Below are positions 45,485 through 55,785 of a stretch of 64,000 nt of DNA, piece after piece; the first letter of the stretch is position 1; every line of letters starts with the position of its first letter. The notes under the pieces are model-generated. The model made no database searches. It saw nothing but the letters and a program-made list of their open reading frames with translations, and had not been told where the DNA came from. The position numbers and the translations under genes are program-made. Origin of the DNA: Stenotrophomonas maltophilia. Lineage in GTDB: Bacteria > Pseudomonadota > Gammaproteobacteria > Xanthomonadales > Xanthomonadaceae. Location of the stretch: NCBI GenBank assembly GCA_900113425.1, contig FOZF01000001.1:1280358-1344357 (forward strand). The letters run 5' to 3'.

Positions 45485-46656
45485 GCGCCGCGCGCGGCGA
45501 GCGCGGCCACGGCCGGCAGGGTCTTGCCTTCCAGGAATTCCAGGAACGCGCCGCCACCGGTGGAGATGTAGCTCACGTCCTTGGCGATGTCGAACTTGTC
45601 GACCGCTGCCAGGGTGTCGCCACCGCCGGCGATGGAGAACGCCGGGGACGTGGCGATGGCACGCGCCAGCGCTTCGGTTCCCTTGCTGAAGGCTTCAAAC
45701 TCGAACACGCCGACCGGGCCGTTCCAGACCACGGTGCCGGCGTTCGCGATCAGCTGCGCGTACTGGGCAGCGGTCTGCGGACCGATGTCCAGGATCAGAT
45801 CATCTTCGGCGACCGCATCGACGCCCTTCACTTCGGCAATGGCATCGGGCAGGAACTGCTTGGCCGTGACCACGTCGACCGGAAGCGGAATCTCGGCCCC
45901 ACGCGCCTTGGCGTCGGCAACGATCTTCCGGGCGGTGTCCAGCAGGTCCGGCTCGTACAGCGACTTGCCGACCTTGTAGCCGGCGGCCGCGATGAAGGTG
46001 TTGGCGATGCCACCTCCCACGATCAGCTGGTCGACCTTGCCCACCAGGTTGGCCAGCAGTTCCAGCTTGGTGCTGACCTTGCTGCCGGCAACGATGGCCA
46101 GCAGCGGCTTGGCCGGTGCGTCCAGTGCCTGCGCCAGGGCATCCAGCTCGGCCATCAGCAGCGGACCACCCGCAGCGACCGGGGCGAAACGGATCACGCC
46201 ATGGGTGGATGCCTGCGCGCGGTGCGCGGTGCCGAAGGCATCCATCACGAACACATCGCACAGCGCGGCGTACTTCTTCGACAGGGCTTCGTCATCCTTG
46301 CCCTCGCCGACGTTCATCCGGCAGTTTTCCAGCAGCACCAGCTGGCCCGGCTGCACCTCGACGCCGTCGATCCAGTCGCGCACCAGCGGCACCTCACGAC
46401 CCAGCAGTTCGGACAGGCGTGCGGCAACCGGCGCCAGCGAATCGGCTTCGCTCCACACGCCTTCCTTCGGCCGGCCCAGGTGCGAGGTGACCATCACCGC
46501 CGCGCCCTGCTCCAGTGCGCGCTTGAGCGTCGGCAGCGAAGCGGTGATGCGCTGTTCGGAAGTGATGCGGCCATTCTCGATCGGCACGTTCAGATCCTGG
46601 CGGATCAGCACGCGCTTGCCGGAGAGGTCGAGGTCGGTCATGCGGACGATGGACAT
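45481..46656 (-). CDS. pgk: Phosphoglycerate kinase
   Basis: Makes 3-phosphoglycerate and ATP from 1,3-bisphosphoglycerate. 391 residues; [71 protein letters not shown], and the nucleotide loop [15 protein letters not shown] near the C terminus. The ATG at 46656 ([16 protein letters not shown]) fits the Xanthomonad family start; a TTG two codons upstream is less likely. Coupled to the HAD phosphatase gene. Confidence 0.95.
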   Translation of the reverse strand: MSIVRMTDLDLSGKRVLIRQDLNVPIENGRITSEQRITASLPTLKRALEQGAAVMVTSHLGRPKEGVWSEADSLAPVAARLSELLGREVPLVRDWIDGVEVQPGQLVLLENCRMNVGEGKDDEALSKKYAALCDVFVMDAFGTAHRAQASTHGVIRFAPVAAGGPLLMAELDALAQALDAPAKPLLAIVAGSKVSTKLELLANLVGKVDQLIVGGGIANTFIAAAGYKVGKSLYEPDLLDTARKIVADAKARGAEIPLPVDVVTAKQFLPDAIAEVKGVDAVAEDDLILDIGPQTAAQYAQLIANAGTVVWNGPVGVFEFEAFSKGTEALARAIATSPAFSIAGGGDTLAAVDKFDIAKDVSYISTGGGAFLEFLEGKTLPAVAALAARGA

Positions 46657-46779
46657 GGGCAACTCTTGGGCTCAGGGACGGGGTGCCGGCGTTCGGCAGA
46701 CCGTCATTGTATCGGCTGCGGCAGAGCGGATGGCGCCGGCCGCAGCGCCGCTCCATGCGCAGCCGGGATTCGTCGGGAT

Positions 46780-48153
46780 CTACGCCGAAGGCGCCGGCTT
46801 CTGCCTGAGCAGGCTGACCGCCAGACCGCCCACGACCAGGACTCCCGTGCCCAGCAGCGCCCACAGCAGCCAGGCCTTCCAGTCCCGCTGCGGTTCCAGC
46901 GCTGCGTCTCCGGCCAGCGGCTCGGGGCGGCCCTCCAGGCGTGCCAGCGTCGGCTGCCAGGCCGGATCGTTGCGCTGGCGAAGTTCCTCGATCAGCACCG
47001 CGATCGGCGCCTCCGCACGGCGCGCCGTGGAGCTCCCGACCGCCAGTGCATAGGGCGCAGCCCCCTGGCTCAGGAACACCATCACTTCCGGCTGGTAGCC
47101 CAGGCGCAGGGTGGGGGCGCCGGCGATCTCCGCCGGGCTTGCCACCAGCTTCCAGTAGCGGTCGCGGTGCACATCGCCCAGCACCTGCGCCGCCGACTGC
47201 TGACGCGGGCCCTGCGTTCCCTGCTGCAGCTGATAGGCGATCCACGGTGCGCTGCGCCGTTGCCACTCCGCGCCTTCATCGTCGCGGCTGAACAGCGTCC
47301 ACTGCACCAGGCTGTTGTCGGTACTGGCGACGTCGGCACGCGCGATCGGGAAACGGCCGTCCAGCTCGAAGGTGTATTCACCCTTGCCCTGCGCTGTCGG
47401 CGTCAATGACAGCCATTCCCACGGCAACGTCGCCGGTGCCGGCGGAAGCTCGGCGAGCACGCCGTGCAGGGCAGGCAGTCGCGCGTCGCCCTGCGGCAAT
47501 ACGCGCAGATAGCGCGCATTGCCGTCAACCTGCAGGCGTCGCTGCAGCAGTCGCTTGCCGGCGCGCTGCAGGTCCACCAGCGGAACGTCCCGGCCGATGG
47601 AGCGCCAGTGCTGCAGATCATCACTGGCATCAAGCTGCACCTGGGCCTGCAGCGGCTGACCACTGTCGGCCCAATCCAGCACCAGCGCCGCCAGCGGCTG
47701 CTGGCCGAGCACGCTGGCATCGATCAGCCAGCCGCCCTGCCCGTTCACCGTTCCGGCGCCGACACGTGCTTCGACCCGGCGCACGCGGCCATCGGTATCG
47801 CGCTCGGTCAGCAACTGCAGGTCGTTGCGTTGTGCATCGGCCAGCGGCGGCAGTGCGAACCAGGGCAGCTCCCGCTGCACCGGCGGCTGTGCCAGCGGCG
47901 CGTCCGGTGCCAGCAATGCCGACGGCAGGGCCTGTCCGGCCGCGTTGAACACCTGCAGGTCACCCAGGTCTGCTGCGCCTGCACGGCGGTAGATCGCCGG
48001 TTCCAGCACCACCCGATAGGCGCCGGACTGCGCACTGGACAGCGTCAGCGGCCACTGCTCGGCGTACTGCGTGCGGTAGTCGGCCGCGTGTACGGCGATG
48101 GTGGCGAACAGGCCCAGCATCGCCGGCACTACCACCCTGCTCCACATTCTCAT
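46780..48153 (-). CDS. DUF3999-family exported protein
   Basis: A 457-residue protein with signal peptide (MRMWSRVVVPAMLGLFATIAVHA), a long periplasmic part made mostly of beta strands (two jelly-roll-like modules with WPLTLSSAQSGAYRVVLEPA and FELDGRFPIARADVASTDNS), and one C-terminal transmembrane helix (LLWALLGTGVLVVGGLAVSLL). This is the DUF3999 layout. Its start overlaps the stop of the DUF2339 gene by ATGA, so the two are co-translated, a pairing that is conserved in many proteobacteria. Function unknown; carbohydrate binding or envelope assembly is speculative. Confidence 0.82.
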   Translation of the reverse strand: MRMWSRVVVPAMLGLFATIAVHAADYRTQYAEQWPLTLSSAQSGAYRVVLEPAIYRRAGAADLGDLQVFNAAGQALPSALLAPDAPLAQPPVQRELPWFALPPLADAQRNDLQLLTERDTDGRVRRVEARVGAGTVNGQGGWLIDASVLGQQPLAALVLDWADSGQPLQAQVQLDASDDLQHWRSIGRDVPLVDLQRAGKRLLQRRLQVDGNARYLRVLPQGDARLPALHGVLAELPPAPATLPWEWLSLTPTAQGKGEYTFELDGRFPIARADVASTDNSLVQWTLFSRDDEGAEWQRRSAPWIAYQLQQGTQGPRQQSAAQVLGDVHRDRYWKLVASPAEIAGAPTLRLGYQPEVMVFLSQGAAPYALAVGSSTARRAEAPIAVLIEELRQRNDPAWQPTLARLEGRPEPLAGDAALEPQRDWKAWLLWALLGTGVLVVGGLAVSLLRQKPAPSA

Positions 48154-50807
48154 TGTTTTTCCTCCACGGATGGCACTGCGCCCGGTGGCGCCGGTGCCAG
48201 ATAGCCGACGACCGTACACAGCAGGCCATAGGCGATGAACGATGCGATCCCGAGCAGGTTGCCCAGGTGCTGGCGATCGATGAGGACCAGCTTGGCCAGG
48301 ACCACGCCCATCAGCACTGCACCGACCATCCACAACACACGCTGGCCACGACGCGAGCCCCATACCCAGGCGATCACGCCGAGCACGCTCCACAGCACGG
48401 TCAGGCTGGTCTGGGCCAAGCTGTAGCGCGCCATCGACGTACTCCAGGCCAGTCCTCCCCAGTGGTGCACACCATGCAGGACCAGGCTGGTGAGGGCGAT
48501 GAAGCCCGCCAGTGCCAGCACCGGCAGGCGCAGCCTGCGCAGCGTGGGCGGTGCCACATCGCTGTACAGCCAGCGGGCCAGCAGCAACAGGCTCAGCCAC
48601 TGCCCCATCTCGGCCGGGTTCAGCACCGGCAGCCACGGCAGCGGTGCCGCAGTGCCCGGCAGCAGCTGGCCCAGCAGCCACCCGGTCGCCAGCAGCGCGA
48701 ACAGCACGCACTGCAGCGGCATGCGTGCAGCATCGAATGCCGGGCCCAGCGGCCAGCGCAGCCCATCCCAGCGCCACAGTGACAGCGCGGCCAGCAGCAG
48801 CCAGGGCAGCGTCACCAGCAACAACGTCCAACCCTGTGCCAGGCCGGCCTCGCCGCCTCCCCACAGGGCCAGCAGCGAAAGCAGCGATGGCCACAGCAGC
48901 CACCACAGGAACTGGGCGATGCGCGCCACCGTGTCGCCGCCCTGGCGCAGGCACAACAACGTGCGCACCCCCAGCACGGCGAACAGCGCCCATGCCAGGG
49001 CGCCGTGGCCCGCGAACGGTTGCTGGTGCGCATGGCTCTGCGCCAGTGCCAGCGGGAACGCCATCGCCAGCATCGCCAGTGCGGTCATCCCCAGCGCACG
49101 TGCCGGTTGCCTGCGCTGCACCTCGGCGGCCAGCCAGGCGGTCGCCGCCGCCAGCACCAGCAGTGCATCGGCCTGCGAGGCATGCGCGAGGAAACGACCG
49201 ATCTCGTGCACCCAGCCGCCGAGCCACCACAGCAGGCCCCAAAGGTAGTAGACCAGGGCGATCTCATGACGTGACCGGCGCTGGTAGCTCCAGGCCGACG
49301 CCAACCCCGCCACGGCCAGCAGCAGCGCACCGATCGCGGTGGGATTGAGCAGCAGGCGCGCGTCCTCGTGCCAGTGGTTTCCACCTGCCACGAAGGCGAA
49401 CGCCGCCGCCATCTGCAACAGCGCACCGGACACCTGTGGCAGCCAGCGCCTCTGGCGCAGACCGAGCCAGGCCAGCCCGGCACCTTCCAGCGCGAACACC
49501 GCACCGGTGGCACGGGCCGACAAGGCCAGCGGCACGGCCAGCGTGGCAAAACCCACCGCCAGCACCGCGTGCGACTGCGCCAGCACCGCGTACGAGGCCC
49601 GCGCGATCAAGGCACGCGCCAGCACCGCGTAGATCACCGCCAGGCCCAGCGCGCACAGCGCCAGTGTCATCGGCTGTTCGTGCAGCATCGCCGCCTGCAG
49701 CGAGAAGGCGATCAACGGCGTGCCGAACACCAGGCTGCCATCGACCAGATCGCGGCGACCGGCAGGCTGCCTGCGCGCGTACAGCAGGGGAATCAGCAGA
49801 TAGAAGGCAAAGAACAGCAGCAGGAACGGTTCGGTGCTGGAGAACTTATCGGCCCTGTACTGAAGCACGCCCCAGAACGTGCCGATACCGAAGGTGAACG
49901 CGAAGCCCAGCAGGTTCAACGCGCGCCACGGACGGAACCAGGCGATGGCGAAGATGCCGGCGTTGAGCACTGCGTAATAGCTGAAGAGGCCGACATGGTT
50001 GCCACTGCCGGTCGACAGCCATAGCGGAGCCATGAAGCCCGCCAGGATGCCCAGCACCGCCAGGGTGCGCGAGTTCTGCAGTACCGCCAGCACGCACAGT
50101 CCGGCGACCAGCGTGATCGAACTGGCGAACGCAAACCCCGGCGCAAGCAATTCAAAACGCTTGAATGCCGCGAAGATGGTCAGCAGCAGCACACCGATGG
50201 CGCCGCCCTGCAGGGCCAGCGCGAACAGGCGCCGGCGTTCGCGCTGATGCCAGCCGAAGGCCAGCAGGCCCAGCGCACCAGCGGTCACGGCCGCCAGCCG
50301 GAGTTCGACCGGGAGTACCAGCCAACCCTGGTCACTGACGTACTTCAGCAGCGCGGCAACACCGGCCAGCAGCACCAGCATGCCGATCTTGACCGGCACG
50401 TTGCCCTCGGTGAACCAGCGTTTGACTGCACCGATGCCTCGCTCAAAGAAGCCCGGCCCGGCCGGCTCGACCGGTGGCGCAGGCGGGGGCGGCGTGGCCG
50501 GCAGCGGTGGCGGTGGCGGTGGCGTATGCCGCGGCGGCGCCGGCACGGAGGATTCCGGCGCATGGACCGCCAGGGGAGAAGGTGCTGCCGCAGCCCGCGG
50601 TCGCTCCATGGTTGGCGCGCCCGTTGCCGGAACGGTGTCGAGCCCGTGCGATGGCGCGGCAGCGCGCGGCGATTGCGACACCTCGCCCAGTGCGCTCTCA
50701 AGCGCGGCGACCCGGCGCCGCAGGCCGGCGATCATCACCAGCGCGACCACCAGCAGCAGCGGAATCGCCAGCAGTATCAATACGACCAGGGCTATCAGTG
50801 CTTCCAT
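48150..50807 (-). CDS. DUF2339-family polytopic membrane protein
   Basis: Very large membrane protein, 885 residues with some 25 predicted helices after an N-terminal anchor (MEALIALVVLILLAIPLLLV), a short heptad stretch (RRRVAALESALGEVS) and a Pro-rich linker (residues about 95-115). The recurring signature VKIGMLVLLAGVAALLKYVSDQGWLV marks the start of the DUF2339 core. The start was chosen at the ATG preceded by GGAAGG; an ATG five codons earlier has no such site. Paired with DUF3999. It sits between gapA and pgk on the same strand. Function unknown. Confidence 0.85.
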   Translation of the reverse strand: MEALIALVVLILLAIPLLLVVALVMIAGLRRRVAALESALGEVSQSPRAAAPSHGLDTVPATGAPTMERPRAAAAPSPLAVHAPESSVPAPPRHTPPPPPPLPATPPPPAPPVEPAGPGFFERGIGAVKRWFTEGNVPVKIGMLVLLAGVAALLKYVSDQGWLVLPVELRLAAVTAGALGLLAFGWHQRERRRLFALALQGGAIGVLLLTIFAAFKRFELLAPGFAFASSITLVAGLCVLAVLQNSRTLAVLGILAGFMAPLWLSTGSGNHVGLFSYYAVLNAGIFAIAWFRPWRALNLLGFAFTFGIGTFWGVLQYRADKFSSTEPFLLLFFAFYLLIPLLYARRQPAGRRDLVDGSLVFGTPLIAFSLQAAMLHEQPMTLALCALGLAVIYAVLARALIARASYAVLAQSHAVLAVGFATLAVPLALSARATGAVFALEGAGLAWLGLRQRRWLPQVSGALLQMAAAFAFVAGGNHWHEDARLLLNPTAIGALLLAVAGLASAWSYQRRSRHEIALVYYLWGLLWWLGGWVHEIGRFLAHASQADALLVLAAATAWLAAEVQRRQPARALGMTALAMLAMAFPLALAQSHAHQQPFAGHGALAWALFAVLGVRTLLCLRQGGDTVARIAQFLWWLLWPSLLSLLALWGGGEAGLAQGWTLLLVTLPWLLLAALSLWRWDGLRWPLGPAFDAARMPLQCVLFALLATGWLLGQLLPGTAAPLPWLPVLNPAEMGQWLSLLLLARWLYSDVAPPTLRRLRLPVLALAGFIALTSLVLHGVHHWGGLAWSTSMARYSLAQTSLTVLWSVLGVIAWVWGSRRGQRVLWMVGAVLMGVVLAKLVLIDRQHLGNLLGIASFIAYGLLCTVVGYLAPAPPGAVPSVEEKQ

Positions 50808-50889
50808 TGCGTGCCTTCCCATGCGATCCCGCGCCCCTGCGGCGGCGGTCGGACCGCCCCATGCTACGACAGGGCCGGTCCCTCAAACG

Positions 50890-50916
50890 ACGAACCCCGG
50901 CCAGGCCGGGGTTCGT
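50890..50916 (-). terminator. Hairpin after gapA
   Basis: ACGAACCCCGGCC mirrors GGCCGGGGTTCGT around a single base, giving a very stable stem 18 bases after the gapA stop. The T run beyond is poor (CGTTTG), so termination may be partial. Confidence 0.65.
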
Positions 50917-50934
50917 GCGCGATCTTCGCCGGCC

Positions 50935-51942
<1,008 letters not shown>

Positions 51943-52057
51943 TCAAGCTCCTGCAGCCGCGACGGGTGCGGCGGGGTGGATAGGGCCCACAAGTCTAGCA
52001 GGCCCGGCCTGGTCACCGCCGGCCAGACCGGGCCGGTGGTGGGCGGGCTGGCGGGAT

Positions 52058-52071
52058 TTGATCCGGATCAA
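52058..52071. promoter_or_regulatory. Perfect FNR/Anr-type box before ompW
   Basis: TTGAT-CCGG-ATCAA matches the FNR-family consensus TTGATnnnnATCAA exactly. It lies 62 bp before the ompW ATG, which allows a class II position (about -41.5) for a start near 52106. In E. coli ompW is also FNR-controlled. An effect on divergent gapA, 119 bp away, is possible. Confidence 0.8.
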
Positions 52072-52132
52072 AGCGTTAGCGCGGCGTGAGGCCGAGACTG
52101 GCCCCCATCCACCCCGCAACGAGAACACCCCC

Positions 52133-52762
52133 ATGCGCAAGACCTCTCCCCTGATCGTGGCCAGCCTGGCCGCCGCCCTGTCCCTCGCCGCCGCCCCGGC
52201 GATGGCCCAGTCCAAGGGTGACTGGACCCTTTCGGCCGGCGTGCACCAGGTGGCGCCGAAGTCGAACAACGGCTGGCTGGCCGGTGGCACGCTGAAGGTC
52301 GACGTCGACAACGATGTCAAGCCGACCATCACCGGTGAGTACTTCATCGCTGACAACCTGGGCATCGAAGTGCTGGCGGCACTGCCGTTCAAGCACGACA
52401 TCAACATCAACGGCCTCGGCCGTGTCGGCAGCTCCAAGCAGCTGCCGCCGGTGGTGACCGTGCAGTACCACTTCAACAGCAAGGGCAAGGTGTCGCCGTT
52501 CATCGGTGCGGGCGTGAACTACACGACCTTCTTCAGCGAAGACACCACGGGCGCGCTCAAGGACAGCCGGCTGAAGCTGCAGGACTCCTGGGGTCTGGCC
52601 GCACACGCCGGCGTGGACTTCGCGATCGGCGAGAAGGGCGCGCTGCGCGTGGACATGCGCTGGATCGACATCGACAGCAAGGTGAAGCTGGACGGCCAGA
52701 AGATCGGTACGGTCAACATCGATCCGCTGGTCTACGGCGCCTCCTACGTCTTCAAGTTCTGA
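52133..52762 (+). CDS. ompW: OmpW-family outer-membrane protein
   Basis: Eight-stranded outer-membrane barrel, 209 residues. Signal peptide MRKTSPLIVASLAAALSLAAAPAMA. OmpW features: GDWTLSAGVHQVAPKSNNG, NLGIEVLAALPFKHDI, KQLPPVVTVQYHF, VSPFIGAGVNYTTFF, DSWGLAAHAGVDFAI, and the C-terminal strand YGASYVFKF with final Phe. OmpW proteins form a narrow hydrophobic channel and are often induced by stress or low oxygen, agreeing with the FNR-type box upstream. Monocistronic, with a terminator downstream. Confidence 0.93.
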   Translation: MRKTSPLIVASLAAALSLAAAPAMAQSKGDWTLSAGVHQVAPKSNNGWLAGGTLKVDVDNDVKPTITGEYFIADNLGIEVLAALPFKHDININGLGRVGSSKQLPPVVTVQYHFNSKGKVSPFIGAGVNYTTFFSEDTTGALKDSRLKLQDSWGLAAHAGVDFAIGEKGALRVDMRWIDIDSKVKLDGQKIGTVNIDPLVYGASYVFKF

Positions 52763-52829
52763 GCGCTGCCTCCGGCGTGGCGGGCCTGCCCCGCCCTCCG
52801 GCCAACCGCTGAACCCTCCGCAGCATGTT

Positions 52830-52856
52830 GCCCCGGTGATCGCCGGGGCTTTTTTT
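52830..52856 (+). terminator. Intrinsic terminator of ompW
   Basis: GCCCCGG-TGATCG-CCGGGGC followed by seven T. It ends ompW just before the convergent diguanylate cyclase gene. Confidence 0.93.
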
Positions 52857-52860
52857 CGGC

Positions 52861-53985
52861 CTACCCATCGGGGGCCACCTCCACCCGGTTGCGCCCGGAC
52901 GCCTTGGCCCGATACAGCGCGGCATCCGCACGCGCCAGTGCCTGCTCCAGCGAATCGGCGCCATCGTCATGCCACCGCGCCACACCGATGCTGACGCTCA
53001 CCACCGGCGCGGCGTCCGAATCGGCATGGGCGATCGCCAGCGCCTGGACCTGCTGGCGCATCCGCTCGAACGGCGCGGTTTCCGGCTCGCCTGGCGACCA
53101 CTGCCCCAGCGCCACGAACTCCTCACCGCCGTACCGCGCCACCACCGAGTCAGCGCCGCGAAGCTGTGCGGCCAGCGTCACCGCCACCGCATGCAGTACC
53201 GCGTCGCCCGCCGGGTGACCGTGATGGTCGTTGTAGCGCTTGAAGTAGTCGATGTCGATCATCGCGATGCGCAAGGCGCCACGCGCGTGCGGCCGGCGGA
53301 GATAACGCTGGAAGATCTGGTTGGCACGGCGATCGAATGCGCGCCGGTTGAGCAATCCGGTCAGTCCATCGTGGTTGGCCAGTGCGTCCAGCCGCTGCTC
53401 GGCGCGCCAGGTCGCACGCGCCTGCCTCTCCAGGATGTAACTGCCGAAGATGCCGGCCAGGTTGCTGGCCAGCACGAACATCACGCTCTGCAGCATCTGT
53501 GCCCAGTGCCGGCCGACCTGCAGCTCCGCCATCACGAACGCCGATGCGATCAGGGTACCGGTCAGCGTGGCGACGCCGAAGCGTAGGCCACACAGGAAGT
53601 AGTTCAGCAGCAGGAACAGGCTGACGCCTTCATAGGGATAATCCACGCCGGCGCGATGCGCCGTCCAGATCATCGTCACCAGCGCCAGCCCGCTGATCAG
53701 CACAGCACCGCCACCCAGCCACTGCAGACGGCGGCGGAACGCCGGGACGAAGGTGAGCGCGACCGCCAGCAGCAGTACCGGCAGCAGCAGCCCGAGCCGC
53801 CAGCGCAGCACCTGTGCATGCACATCCGGCGGAAGCCAGAAATGGTCGAGCACGGCAAAGCCGATTGAAAAAATGCCGGCAACGGCACAGGCCCAGCGCA
53901 TCCGCCAGACCACCTGTACATCGAACGCGCGGGCAAAGCCGTCGTCCGCATGTTCTGCCGTGATGCGCCGGTCCGTGATGGTCAT
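52861..53985 (-). CDS. Membrane-bound diguanylate cyclase (GGDEF)
   Basis: Makes cyclic di-GMP. 374 residues: about six hydrophobic helices (residues 30-195) as an uncharacterised membrane sensor, then a GGDEF domain (about 210-370) with HDGLTGLLNRRAFDRR, MIDIDYFKRYNDHHGH and the active-site RYGGEEFVAL, intact in the signature. An RGAD sequence lies just before the signature and may be an inhibitory site. No EAL domain. The only c-di-GMP gene in the window; its target is unknown, but pili and biofilm are usual outputs. Confidence 0.92.
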   Translation of the reverse strand: MTITDRRITAEHADDGFARAFDVQVVWRMRWACAVAGIFSIGFAVLDHFWLPPDVHAQVLRWRLGLLLPVLLLAVALTFVPAFRRRLQWLGGGAVLISGLALVTMIWTAHRAGVDYPYEGVSLFLLLNYFLCGLRFGVATLTGTLIASAFVMAELQVGRHWAQMLQSVMFVLASNLAGIFGSYILERQARATWRAEQRLDALANHDGLTGLLNRRAFDRRANQIFQRYLRRPHARGALRIAMIDIDYFKRYNDHHGHPAGDAVLHAVAVTLAAQLRGADSVVARYGGEEFVALGQWSPGEPETAPFERMRQQVQALAIAHADSDAAPVVSVSIGVARWHDDGADSLEQALARADAALYRAKASGRNRVEVAPDG

Positions 53986-54099
53986 CGCGATGTCCCCGCC
54001 CGTGGCCGCGCCACCGTAACGGTCCGCGCATCAAGAGCGCGTGGCGAGCGGCCATGCTGGATCAAACGCGTCCGGCCCCTGCCCCGCTAGAATGCCGGC

Positions 54100-54918
54100 A
54101 TGAAAGCCCTGCATTCCCTGTTCCTCGCCGCCGCGATCGCGCCGGCTCTGCTGTCCGCCTCCGCCCCTGCCCATGCCTGGGGCGCGCAAGGTCATCGCCT
54201 TGTCGCTGAAGTAGCGGATTCCCGCCTCTCCCCCGCTGCACGCGCCGAAGTCGACCGCCTGCTGGCCACCGAACCCGGCGCCACCCTCGCCAGCGTGGCG
54301 CCCTGGGCCGACCAGCTGCGCGCCAAGGACCCGGGCCTCGGCCGCCGTTCCGCCGGCTGGCATTACGTCAACATCGCCGAAGACGGCTGCCACTACGAAG
54401 CGCCCAGACACTGCACCAACGGCAACTGCATCGTCGAGGCGCTGAAGGCGCAGAGTGCGATCCTCGGCGATCGCAGCCTGACCGACGGCGAGCGGCTGCA
54501 GGCCCTGAAGTTCGTGGTGCATCTGGTCGGCGACATCCACCAGCCAATGCATGCCGGCTACGGTCACGACAAGGGCGGCAACGACTTCCAGCTGCAGTAC
54601 GGCAACCGCGGCACCAACCTCCATTCGCTGTGGGACAGCGGCATGCTCAACACCCGCAAGCTGGACGACAACGGCTATCTGCCGGTGCTGCGGTCGCTGC
54701 CGGCGCCGAAACTGGCACGCCAGTCCAATCCCCAGCGCGATCCGCAGGCGTGGGCTGAAGCCAGCTGCCGCATTTCGATGCAAGCCGGCGTTTATCCAGC
54801 CTCGCGTAAGATCGGCGATGAATACACCGCGCGCTACCGCCCGGTGGCGGAAGCGCAGCTGCGGCTGGCCGGCGAGAATCTGGCGCAGCTGCTGAACCGC
54901 GTGCTCGCCGCACGCTGA
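54100..54918 (+). CDS. Secreted S1/P1-type nuclease
   Basis: Zinc-dependent single-strand-specific nuclease, exported; 272 residues. The signal ends in AHA so the mature chain starts WGAQGH, placing Trp1 and His6 as zinc ligands exactly as in P1 nuclease. Further ligands are in HLVGDIHQPMHAGYGHDKGG and GNDFQL, and NLHSLWDSGML. Cysteines in DGCHYE and HCTNGNC may form disulfides. The next gene begins 11 bp after the stop with its ribosome site overlapping this end, so the two are co-transcribed. Confidence 0.93.
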   Translation: MKALHSLFLAAAIAPALLSASAPAHAWGAQGHRLVAEVADSRLSPAARAEVDRLLATEPGATLASVAPWADQLRAKDPGLGRRSAGWHYVNIAEDGCHYEAPRHCTNGNCIVEALKAQSAILGDRSLTDGERLQALKFVVHLVGDIHQPMHAGYGHDKGGNDFQLQYGNRGTNLHSLWDSGMLNTRKLDDNGYLPVLRSLPAPKLARQSNPQRDPQAWAEASCRISMQAGVYPASRKIGDEYTARYRPVAEAQLRLAGENLAQLLNRVLAAR

Positions 54919-54929
54919 GGAGGTTGCCG

Positions 54930-55730
54930 ATGCCGGTCCAGGTCCAGTCGTTCTTCCATCGTGACAGCAATACCTTCAGCTACCTGGTCAGCGACCCGGC
55001 CAGCGGCGAGGCTGCGCTGATCGATCCGGTCCTGGACTACGACCCGGACACCGATGCCAGCAGCGAGTCGCCGGTCCAGCCGGCACTGCGCGCGATCGAG
55101 CAGCAGGGGCTGCGGCTGAGATGGCTGCTGGAGACCCACGCCCATGCCGACCATGTGTCGGCGGGGCGGCGCCTCAAGCAGCGCTTCCCTCACGCCACGC
55201 TGGCCATCGGTGAAGGCATCCGGGCCGTACAGGCGACCTTTGCGCCGCGGTTCGGCCTGCAGCTGCCTGCCGCGGACGACATCTTCGACCACCTGTTCGC
55301 CGACGGCGAGACCTTCACACTGGGCGAACTGCGCGGCCAGGTCATCGCCGTGCCCGGCCACACCAGCGACAGCATCGCCTACCTGATCGGCGACGCACTG
55401 TTCACGGGCGATTCGCTGTTCATGCCCGACGGCGGCACCGCCCGCTGCGATTTCCCCGGCGGCGATGCGGCGCAGCTGTACCGCTCGATCCAGCGCCTGC
55501 TGGCGCTGCCCGAGTCCACCCGCGTGTTCGTCTGCCACGACTATGGCCCGGGCGGCCGCGACGTTGCCAACGAGACCACGATCGGCGAGCAGCGCGCGCG
55601 CAACATCCACGTGCATGCCGGCGTGGCCGAAGCCGAGTTCGTCAGCGTGCGCCAGGCCCGCGACGCCACGCTGGCCGAACCGGCGCTGATGCAACCGGCG
55701 GTGAAGGCCAACATCCAGGGCGGCGCCTGA
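54930..55730 (+). CDS. MBL-fold protein, persulfide-dioxygenase (Blh/ETHE1)-like
   Basis: Metallo-beta-lactamase-fold enzyme of 266 residues. Motif LLETHAHADHVSAGRRLK gives the iron/zinc ligands (HxHxDH), with VPGHTSDSIAYLIGDALFTG and CHDYGPGGRDVANETTIGEQ further on. These fit the glutathione-persulfide dioxygenase / Blh group, found with the BigR repressor in Xanthomonas and Xylella; no BigR gene is seen here. A role in sulfide detoxification is therefore a family-based guess. The start was set at the ATG, with AGGAGG overlapping the stop of the nuclease gene. Confidence 0.86.
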   Translation: MPVQVQSFFHRDSNTFSYLVSDPASGEAALIDPVLDYDPDTDASSESPVQPALRAIEQQGLRLRWLLETHAHADHVSAGRRLKQRFPHATLAIGEGIRAVQATFAPRFGLQLPAADDIFDHLFADGETFTLGELRGQVIAVPGHTSDSIAYLIGDALFTGDSLFMPDGGTARCDFPGGDAAQLYRSIQRLLALPESTRVFVCHDYGPGGRDVANETTIGEQRARNIHVHAGVAEAEFVSVRQARDATLAEPALMQPAVKANIQGGA

Positions 55731-55746
55731 TCGACGCCGCTGTACT

Positions 55747-55769
55747 GGCCGGGCATGGCCCGGCGCTGC
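55747..55769. repeat. SMAG-type REP palindrome
   Basis: GGCCGGGCATGGCCCGGCG followed by CTGC, between the convergent MBL gene and the BlaI-operon lipoprotein gene. Confidence 0.78.
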
Positions 55770-55785
55770 CAGGCATCACGCGCGA

